A stretch of 64,000 nucleotides of DNA. Source: Thalassotalea hakodatensis. Its GTDB lineage: Bacteria; Pseudomonadota; Gammaproteobacteria; Enterobacterales; Alteromonadaceae. The notes under the pieces were generated by a model. The model was not told where the DNA came from. It was given only the letters and a program-made list of their open reading frames with translations, and made no database searches. Positions within the stretch are counted from its first letter, which is position 1. Each line of letters starts with the position of its first letter. Location of the stretch: positions 4,000,066 to 4,064,065 of the forward strand of contig NZ_AP027365.1 in NCBI RefSeq assembly GCF_030295995.1, given 5' to 3'. The position numbers were made by a program, and so were the translations under genes. Below, in pieces: positions 57,082 to 64,000 of the stretch.

Positions 57082-60030
57082 TTGTCACATCAATTTAATT
57101 TTGTATTAAAGAAACTGGTACTAGTTGATTCGGCTGGTTTTTGTTATTCAGAGATAGAGTTAGATAAACACACAATTTTACTTGGCGAAGGTAATGTCGG
57201 TAAATCTAGCCTTCTTAATTGCATTCGTTTGTTTCTATTGCCAGAAGTCAACTTCAATCGAGCAAAAGATAAATTTAACTTCAAAAGTTCAAATGGTTAT
57301 GAATATGATAAAAACGAGTCATTTGGGCATTATTTTCCTAGCAAGTACTCGCATTTAATTATCGAAGTAGAGAAAGTTATCGCAGGCAAACGATACACCC
57401 ACTGTCAGATTCTAAATAGAGGCAAGAACCTTTCATTTGAGCGTATTTTTACTGCTTTGCCATACCAAGAAATTCAGCATCTATTCTGGCAAGTAGAGGA
57501 AGAGGACGAACATAACATCGGCTCTAGAGTAGAAAAGCTATCGACTCAAGATGTGTTTACTAAAATTAAGGCTAAAGATAAGCACTGTATTTCAGTCAGA
57601 GACCCTCAAAAATTGAAGGATTTGATGTATGCGCGAGACATACTATCTGAAACTGAAATGCGTTATAGCCTTTTTCCGCTCAATGATGCATCTGACGAAA
57701 ACGTAGAGTCGTTGAGAGCGTTAATTTTAATGCTTTTCGATATGGAGACATCAAATGAAGGTGTTGCTAAAGCGGTTGCTAATATTGTTGAGTCAGAGAA
57801 AAAAGAGACAAGCGATGCATTAAACTTTGATATTCAATCTTTTTTATTAGCACATGACTCACTTAAGCTGGAAGAGCAAAAGTTAACTGATATCGAAAAC
57901 AAAACGAGAGAGTTTGAAACCCTAAAGTCTAACTTTGCCAAATATAGTGAACTGTCAGAAGTTGAGACTCGTTTTGTTGATTTTTATCTGCACCTGAGTC
58001 GCAAATTAAAAGAAACAAATGAAGCCGTAAACGAATCGGCAGGGAAAATTAAGGAATGGCAACAGCAATTACAACCTATTGCTGACCAAGTTAAGGTAAT
58101 CAACCAAAATTTGTTCACAGCTAATAAAATCATTAACACTTCAGAACAAAATATAGCTAAGACTCAACAAGCGATTGATAAAGGAGAGTTCGAGTTAAGC
58201 CGTTATGTAAACATGACGCAACAAGAAGTACTAGAGCTTCTTGATGAGGAACTGATTGATACGCAAGAGAAGATTCAAGCTTATCAAAATACGAACGCTA
58301 GACGTATACGAATTAATAAGCTTGAAACTGAAATTACTCAGTATCGGAAAGCTCAACAGAATATAGAGTTGGATATTAAAAATTCAGAGTTTGCGATTCA
58401 AAAGCAGTTGCCTAACGATACACTAGATCTACTAAATTCAATTAATTCACGGCTCTTATTGGCAAATCCGGGTAAGGAATTGGAAAAGCATGAAGTAGAT
58501 GCAATTGAAAATTTTAAAGGCTTATTTAGTGACCAAGGTTATTTATATAACTTTTGGGGGCAAGAATTTAGAAAATCTGACTCTAGGGCAACTCGCGATT
58601 TACACAAAGAGCTAGAAAATATTGAATCCGAAATTAATGCTGTGATTTTGGAAAAATTTGACCTTGAAAAACAAGATACTGAAAACCCATTAATCATAGA
58701 GAAAAAACTTCAAGAACTAGGGAAAGAGTTAAAAGAAATAGAGCGCGTTAAAAAGGTTATATTTGAATTAAATGATAATATCAGCGCTTTAAAAATATAT
58801 AGCGGACAGCTAGCTGAAAACCAAGCTGCGGTTGAGGAATTTTCACCTCAAGTAGTAACCTTATCAAAACAACAAGGTGAACTATCTGAGTTAATTGAAT
58901 CTGAAAAACAAAAACAAACGGGTTTAAGTCGGGAACAATCTCAGCTATTGGCACTTCAAAGTAACGCGAATGGTACTAAACAAGCCTATCCAAAAGTTCA
59001 AAAACAACTAGAAAGACAGGGAACAGCTAATAATAACACCACTTTAACATCAGAATATTTATCTTCTCTTCAACACGACTTACAGCAAGTTGATCAGTTG
59101 AGGGGGCAGATACTTGAAGGGCTTCGAGATTTTGCTCGGGATGGGTTTATCGAACTAGAAGATGATCTTTTTAACTCAAGTCCAGTACCGAGCACGATTC
59201 ATCAGGCTTATGCCAACGTTAAACAAATCTATGATGAACTTGAAGGTCAATGGCACCTACTTAAATCAAAAACTCGTTCGCATAATGAAAGTGTCAGTAA
59301 TTATGCTGATATTTTAGAAAAGAACTTTGAGCATATTAGTCGCTTTGAGAATCAACTTAACCGCTCGTTTGAAGGTATTTCGGTTAATGACTTAACTCAA
59401 ATTGAAGTGTCTATCCATGTAGACCCGCGTTTTAAAAATCTCATATCTGAAATTCAAAAGAGCTATAACGAGTTTAGTGAACAAGCTCTTTCTGAGCAGT
59501 TCTATCTGAGGCTTCAGGCATTTAGCAATGCGTTTTTCAAAGATGGTGAGCGTAATAAGCTAGTAATGTCTGATGTAATTAAAAAAGTCAGCTATAGAGT
59601 TAAGAAAGATGGCCATGACAGTTGGCAAACGAAACAACAATCAACTTCTACCACTGCATTGATCAACCTTAAACTGGTGCGAATTCTACTCGCAAAATTA
59701 CGAGCTGATAGTTGTATGGTGAAGCTACCAGTAATCATGGATGAAGCGGCAAATATCAATGTGAATCAGTACGAATGGCTTTTAAGAGATATCAAGGACA
59801 GCGGTTTTTATCTTTTCACCGCAGGTACTCATAGCTCTGGTGCAGAACTAGTTCACATGATAGGGAACCATTATGATGTTGACGCTTTAAAAACAGCAAA
59901 ACCATACACAGCCGAGAGAACACGCGTAGTTTGGGATGGCCCACAGTCATTTTACGATGAAGAAAGCTTTGAATCATTTGTAGAAAATGATCAGATTGAG
60001 CTTTTGGAAGGTGTAAATGAAACAATTTAG
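57082..60030 (+). CDS. SMC/MukB-like ATPase, JetC-like
   Basis: The 982-residue protein has an N-terminal ATPase half with Walker A GEGNVGKSS (residues 35-43), long coiled coils from about residue 240 to 750 (broken near the middle, as for a hinge), and a C-terminal half with Walker B LPVIMDEAANI (Asp887, Glu888). It matches the MukB/JetC type of SMC motor that extrudes DNA loops. GAAGGA lies 9 bases before the TTG start, which is taken as the start. It overlaps the kleisin-like gene by 14 bases. In Wadjet the motor measures plasmid size and hands small circles to the nuclease. Confidence 0.8.
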   Translation: MSHQFNFVLKKLVLVDSAGFCYSEIELDKHTILLGEGNVGKSSLLNCIRLFLLPEVNFNRAKDKFNFKSSNGYEYDKNESFGHYFPSKYSHLIIEVEKVIAGKRYTHCQILNRGKNLSFERIFTALPYQEIQHLFWQVEEEDEHNIGSRVEKLSTQDVFTKIKAKDKHCISVRDPQKLKDLMYARDILSETEMRYSLFPLNDASDENVESLRALILMLFDMETSNEGVAKAVANIVESEKKETSDALNFDIQSFLLAHDSLKLEEQKLTDIENKTREFETLKSNFAKYSELSEVETRFVDFYLHLSRKLKETNEAVNESAGKIKEWQQQLQPIADQVKVINQNLFTANKIINTSEQNIAKTQQAIDKGEFELSRYVNMTQQEVLELLDEELIDTQEKIQAYQNTNARRIRINKLETEITQYRKAQQNIELDIKNSEFAIQKQLPNDTLDLLNSINSRLLLANPGKELEKHEVDAIENFKGLFSDQGYLYNFWGQEFRKSDSRATRDLHKELENIESEINAVILEKFDLEKQDTENPLIIEKKLQELGKELKEIERVKKVIFELNDNISALKIYSGQLAENQAAVEEFSPQVVTLSKQQGELSELIESEKQKQTGLSREQSQLLALQSNANGTKQAYPKVQKQLERQGTANNNTTLTSEYLSSLQHDLQQVDQLRGQILEGLRDFARDGFIELEDDLFNSSPVPSTIHQAYANVKQIYDELEGQWHLLKSKTRSHNESVSNYADILEKNFEHISRFENQLNRSFEGISVNDLTQIEVSIHVDPRFKNLISEIQKSYNEFSEQALSEQFYLRLQAFSNAFFKDGERNKLVMSDVIKKVSYRVKKDGHDSWQTKQQSTSTTALINLKLVRILLAKLRADSCMVKLPVIMDEAANINVNQYEWLLRDIKDSGFYLFTAGTHSSGAELVHMIGNHYDVDALKTAKPYTAERTRVVWDGPQSFYDEESFESFVENDQIELLEGVNETI

Positions 60031-61411
60031 CGCCATTCAAACACTAAAAATAATGTTAGAGCGACCTAACATTATGTTTAATGTCATCAAAAAAATGGAC
60101 GCGCAAAATGAGCGTTTCATTAGTGAGGGAGCTGTAGCATTTGAAGTTTTGGAAAGTATAAAGCACCTAGATAAGCTAGAGCAGCAACGTTTCAAAATAG
60201 CTTATGCAACGGACAATTTAGCAAAGTCACATATTGTTGCTGATCAAGATCAGGTTGATAACGTTAGCCGCTTAATGTTTCAAGAATCCGTTGTTTCTAT
60301 TTTTAGGCTTTGTGAAACATCTCTATATCAAGAGCTAACAGATGCAAAATTAAAAGCTGAACTCGCTTCTTTTTGGCATATTCAAAAGAAACTTCTTTCT
60401 GGTGATTGTAGTTTCAACTCAATGGATTATGACTATACAGAGCTGGTAGATGAGTTATTTCACAAGCTCGGTAGTTTACTAGATTTGCTCAAGCGCAACT
60501 TGGTTAGAATGCAGAGCATTAATAGTGATTTGGAAAAACTATCGTTTGAGGTGAGCAAAGACGGTACTGACTTTGTTGAGTACAGACAAAAAGTGCTAGA
60601 TGACGTAACGCATCTATATGAAAGGCATATTCTTCCCACTCAGCGATTTGTTAATCCTGACGTAAAGTTAGTGGATGGAGACAACCTGCTAGCGACAATC
60701 AACTCTATAAAGTTGCTATTTGATGCTCATGGAAAACATGAGCTTTCTGACCAAGTGTTTCGCTATGGACTGAGTTTTACCAACATCATCAACCCACTAA
60801 AAGACGTTTCAAATCAGATAAATGGTTTTATTCGCAAGACCCAGAAGAGTTTAACTCAATTTAACGCGATGGAATGGCACTTTGAACGCTTTAAGAAAAA
60901 GTATGAAGAAACTCTGGATGGTCGTGTAAATCGCACAAAAATAGATAACTCTTTCGCTGATGACGTTCCTTTCATGAAAAATGTGAAGCGAATTCCGAGG
61001 CCCAAAGGATTAAAAATTGAAAATAATAGCTCTTATTTTTACAACATATTCAAAGATCTTGAGTATCGAATCCAAGACCAATTACTGCTATCAAACGAAG
61101 ATATAGAAGCAGAAGGCCAAGCTTTGGTCTCTTTCACCTCGAAAGATCGCTTAAAGAGAGCAAAGGCAATATATGACTTGATAGAAAAGCTCTCATTGAG
61201 AGAATCAAAGGACGTAATTGCTACCCTACATTACCGCCTTCAAAGTTTATTACCAGAATATCACTTTGTTGATCTTATAAATGCTGTCGTCCATTTCATG
61301 AAAAAGACACTTGATGGAAAACGTCTGATTAAGACAAACAACAAGGCGTTCATTCAACAAGAAAATAAATATTACGTATATAGGATTGTCATCTTGCAGG
61401 AGTCTAACTAA
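60017..61411 (+). CDS. kleisin-like protein, JetA/MksF-like
   Basis: The 464-residue, mostly helical protein (TLKIMLERPNIMFNVIKKMD; VSRLMFQESVVSIFRLCETS) fits the size and place of the JetA/MukF kleisin that bridges SMC heads. No catalytic motif is seen, as expected. GGAAGG directly before the ATG supports the start inside the SMC gene. Its stop overlaps the start of the next gene by one base. The assignment relies on operon position, length and helical character; primary sequence alone is not decisive. Confidence 0.68.
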   Translation: MKQFSAIQTLKIMLERPNIMFNVIKKMDAQNERFISEGAVAFEVLESIKHLDKLEQQRFKIAYATDNLAKSHIVADQDQVDNVSRLMFQESVVSIFRLCETSLYQELTDAKLKAELASFWHIQKKLLSGDCSFNSMDYDYTELVDELFHKLGSLLDLLKRNLVRMQSINSDLEKLSFEVSKDGTDFVEYRQKVLDDVTHLYERHILPTQRFVNPDVKLVDGDNLLATINSIKLLFDAHGKHELSDQVFRYGLSFTNIINPLKDVSNQINGFIRKTQKSLTQFNAMEWHFERFKKKYEETLDGRVNRTKIDNSFADDVPFMKNVKRIPRPKGLKIENNSSYFYNIFKDLEYRIQDQLLLSNEDIEAEGQALVSFTSKDRLKRAKAIYDLIEKLSLRESKDVIATLHYRLQSLLPEYHFVDLINAVVHFMKKTLDGKRLIKTNNKAFIQQENKYYVYRIVILQESN

Positions 61412-62001
61412 TGGAAAGAGAAGTTATTTACAGCTTTGAAGAAATTCCTTACACCAAAAGTGCTGAGATTTACCGACTATTCTCTCAAGGTCGAGTGCTC
61501 AATAAGCAGCGCTATGACGATGTTCACGGTTGCTTAGTAGATGATGATTTATTCACATTGGTATTCAATAAAATTAAGCACTTTTCCCTTTTCTTTAAAC
61601 ATATGGGGTATGACCTAAAGTTTGATGAAGACGGAGACTTTTACTTCACTCAAGACCTTCGTGACGCTAACAACGATGAATCAGATGATAATGCCATGAA
61701 GATTCAATCTATCCTGCTTTTTATTGGAAGGTACTATGCAACAGTAGGCGATTTGGCACAGTTACAAGATCCTATGTTTGGGCTGAAGGAATCAGATATT
61801 GATGCATTAAAACAAGACGATTTGCTAGCAAGTTCGCTGAAGGCTTTAAGGATAGACAATTGGGACAAAGCACTCGAATACCTGACAAGCAGAAGCCTTA
61901 TATTTAAAGTGTCTCAGGATAAATATGTGCTAAGTAAAGCCGCAATGACATTTTTGAATAGGTTGATAGAGGCTCATTCTGAGTTTATCAATAACAACTA
62001 A
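61411..62001 (+). CDS. MukE/JetB-like winged-helix subunit
   Basis: The 196-residue protein has the MukE/MksE-like block FTLVFNKIKHFSLFFKHMGY followed by DLKFDEDGDFYFTQ, and a C-terminal winged helix (DKALEYLTSRSLIFKVSQDK). In these complexes it binds the kleisin and DNA. AGGAG lies before the ATG. It closes the five-gene operon; no clear terminator follows in the 178 bases before the next gene. Confidence 0.75.
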   Translation: MEREVIYSFEEIPYTKSAEIYRLFSQGRVLNKQRYDDVHGCLVDDDLFTLVFNKIKHFSLFFKHMGYDLKFDEDGDFYFTQDLRDANNDESDDNAMKIQSILLFIGRYYATVGDLAQLQDPMFGLKESDIDALKQDDLLASSLKALRIDNWDKALEYLTSRSLIFKVSQDKYVLSKAAMTFLNRLIEAHSEFINNN

Positions 62002-62179
62002 GTCAGGTAGTAAATTTAGAAGAGGGTACTTACTCATCTATTTGAATGATAGCCTGAACTAAGTTAGTCGACTTATTTCAATAACTATTGAATTATTGTT
62101 GTCATATACTTATTAGTTGGTAAAACAGCGAAAATTATTTACTATTGTGAAGAAAATTCACTAAAAGGATCATGAGGTT

Positions 62180-64000
62180 ATGAATAGACCGGGAGTAGTT
62201 TTAGAAGAAATGATGAGGATTATTGGGCCATCATCAAACCCTTTAGCGCCTATGTTAGAAGGAATTACTAACTCACTAGAGTCCATTCTTAACTTACCTG
62301 ATGACTTTGAAAGAAAAATATCAATTGAACTGCATTTTAATGATAGTGATGATAACGAAGGTGGTAAGCGTTTAGATTACATGATAATTGAAGATTCAGG
62401 GAATGGATTCAATGATGAAGCATTTACTAGATTTAGTAACTTACTAGACAAGAGTAAAGGATTTAAAAATAGAGGTACAGGCAGACTTCAATATTTGCAT
62501 AGATTTGGTGAAATAGTCATTGAAAGTAATTTCATCAATGAAGGTTCATATTATTTGAGGAGTTTTAAGTGTAATAAGCAGTCATTTATCTCTAATAACA
62601 TATGCAATAATTCGAATTCTGAGATATTGAAGACAACAGTAAAATTCATTAACCCTAAACTAAACAATCAAGACATTAAGTTTTATTCGTCTTTATCATT
62701 TCAAAAGTTTGTATCTATAATTAAGTCCCATTTTGCATTAAGGGCATATTTGGAGGAAGAAAAAGGGATTACATTTCCCAATATAGAATTAAAGTATTGT
62801 TACACTGTCGCTGATTCAGAAACGATTTTAATAACAAAAGATGACTTACCCCAGCCGAGTGAGCGAGGAACTTTTGAAGTAAATTATCAAAGTGCTAGTT
62901 TAGATAAAAATAGCAAAGTGTGTTGGCATGTTGATAATTCTAAGCTCCCTGAAAAATTTGAGTGGCTAGTTTTTGACTTTACTGAAGAAGAAATTGATCG
63001 GCATGGAGCATTCTTATGCTCAAAAGACATACCTATTGAAGAGTTAGAAAATCCAGTTCTGAAAAAAAGCAAAGGCTTTAAGGGGACTAAACGATTAGCT
63101 GCTTTTTACGGCCCTTACTTAGATAAACCAGAAAACGTCAACCATGCTGTAGATTCATTCAATATAAAGTCTAGAAGTGAAGTATCAAATGTTAGCAGTG
63201 ATCTTTTTGATAATGACTCTGTTGTTTATATAGATGACATAAAAAAACAAGCTAACAATGAACTTAACATAATCTTTAAAGAAGTAATGTCTGCACAAAA
63301 AGTGGCTGAACAAAATGTTCACAGACTTGCTAAAGAACTAGGCATATCACAACAGTTTGCGAACAAAGTCTTAAAAACTATATCGCTAAACGATGATGAA
63401 GATTCAATTACAAGTAAGTTACTAATAGAAGAAGCTCGGTTTATTGCTGATAAAAGCAACACAACCAGAAAGTGTCTTGATGATATAAAAAGCCTTGATC
63501 CCACAAGCGACGATTATAGAGAAAAACTAGAGTCAAAATCGAAACAAGTTTCAGAACTAATTGATGCTCAAAATAAAGAAGAGCTTTCAAAGTATGTAGT
63601 TCGCAGAGGGCTGGTAGTAAAGTTGTTGAGCAAGATACTTAAGAATGAGCTTGATGTACAAACCAAAGAAATACCCAAAGGAAAGAACAGAGATCGAGAA
63701 GGCATCATTCATGATCTCATATTTAAAAGAAAAAAAACCAGTTCAAGCGTAAATGATCTTTGGATATTGGACGAAGAGTTTGTTCATTTTGATGGGTTTT
63801 CTGAAACACAATTTACCAAGATGCAGCTCAAAGATGGCAGACCATTTCTTTTTCCCGAAGCTTTAGACGAAATGAAAGAAATGGGATTTAAGCCAGATCG
63901 TAGACCTGATGTCTTTTTATTTGCTGACGAAGGAAAATGCATCGTAATAGAATTTAAAGAACCAGAAACAGATCTAGCGGATTACCTCCAGCAGATGCCA
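62180..64000 (+). CDS. GHKL ATPase with nuclease-like C-terminus (cut by window)
   Basis: From ATG at 62180, after an AAAGGATCATGAGG region, 607 codons run open to the window edge. The N-terminal part is a GHKL (Hsp90/MutL/gyrase) ATPase: LEGITNSLESIL (N box), IIEDSGNGFND (D-x-G-x-G) and NRGTGRLQYLHRFGE (G2 box). A helical middle follows. Near the end of the window, RPDVFLFADEGKCIVIEFKEP has the D...E-x-K spacing of PD-(D/E)XK nucleases. ATPase-nuclease fusions of this kind are common in phage-defence islands. It has its own 178-base upstream gap, so it may be a separate system or an accessory gene of the SMC operon. The C-terminus is not seen. Confidence 0.72.
   Translation, partial: MNRPGVVLEEMMRIIGPSSNPLAPMLEGITNSLESILNLPDDFERKISIELHFNDSDDNEGGKRLDYMIIEDSGNGFNDEAFTRFSNLLDKSKGFKNRGTGRLQYLHRFGEIVIESNFINEGSYYLRSFKCNKQSFISNNICNNSNSEILKTTVKFINPKLNNQDIKFYSSLSFQKFVSIIKSHFALRAYLEEEKGITFPNIELKYCYTVADSETILITKDDLPQPSERGTFEVNYQSASLDKNSKVCWHVDNSKLPEKFEWLVFDFTEEEIDRHGAFLCSKDIPIEELENPVLKKSKGFKGTKRLAAFYGPYLDKPENVNHAVDSFNIKSRSEVSNVSSDLFDNDSVVYIDDIKKQANNELNIIFKEVMSAQKVAEQNVHRLAKELGISQQFANKVLKTISLNDDEDSITSKLLIEEARFIADKSNTTRKCLDDIKSLDPTSDDYREKLESKSKQVSELIDAQNKEELSKYVVRRGLVVKLLSKILKNELDVQTKEIPKGKNRDREGIIHDLIFKRKKTSSSVNDLWILDEEFVHFDGFSETQFTKMQLKDGRPFLFPEALDEMKEMGFKPDRRPDVFLFADEGKCIVIEFKEPETDLADYLQQMP

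Overview
The window looks like chromosomal DNA of an AT-rich marine gammaproteobacterium of the Alteromonadales, most likely near Colwellia or Thalassotalea. This rests on gene content and order (csr sRNA - yihI - DUF2489 - hemN, a CadC/TolB-type regulator, DUF1285, a DASS transporter, a MASE1 hybrid kinase) and on the overall base composition; it is inference, not a database result.

Layout. Positions 1-42,000 are ordinary chromosome: the start of a chemoreceptor, purU, an M61 peptidase, a VOC protein, a Csr-sequestering small RNA in front of yihI/DUF2489/hemN, a CadC-like regulator divergent from a secreted CocE/NonD-type hydrolase, a GGDEF/EAL protein, an ECF sigma factor fused to a membrane domain, an acyltransferase, and tRNA-His followed by about five tandem 102-103 bp repeats that each carry the 3' end of the tRNA. 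Next come a four-gene glucosylglycerate synthesis and recycling operon, formaldehyde detoxification (frmA/fghA), a short-form cytochrome bd oxidase with a GbsR-type regulator and an exact FNR box, transporters, a hybrid sensor kinase, and LysR/FMN reductase and DUF885 genes.

Positions 42,300-46,050 are accessory in character: an ArsR regulator divergent from the wreck of a permease, a eukaryotic-type glutathione synthetase, and a TetR/RibD-type reductase pair around a perfect operator palindrome. Positions 46,410-51,575 hold a complete Tn7-like transposition operon (tnsA-tnsB-tnsC-tniQ/tnsD, no tnsE, no CRISPR genes) with all catalytic residues visible.

Positions 52,100-64,000 are a defence-type island. 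It contains a protein of unknown function, an orphan VbhA-like anti-Fic antitoxin, a run of tiny unknown genes, and then an operon led by a BrxR/CapW-like WYL regulator. That operon continues with a short Toprim (JetD-like) protein, an SMC-like ATPase, a kleisin-like and a MukE-like protein. This is a Wadjet/MksBEF-type plasmid-defence system in the unusual order D-C-A-B. Next to it, running off the window, is a GHKL ATPase with a nuclease-like C-terminus.
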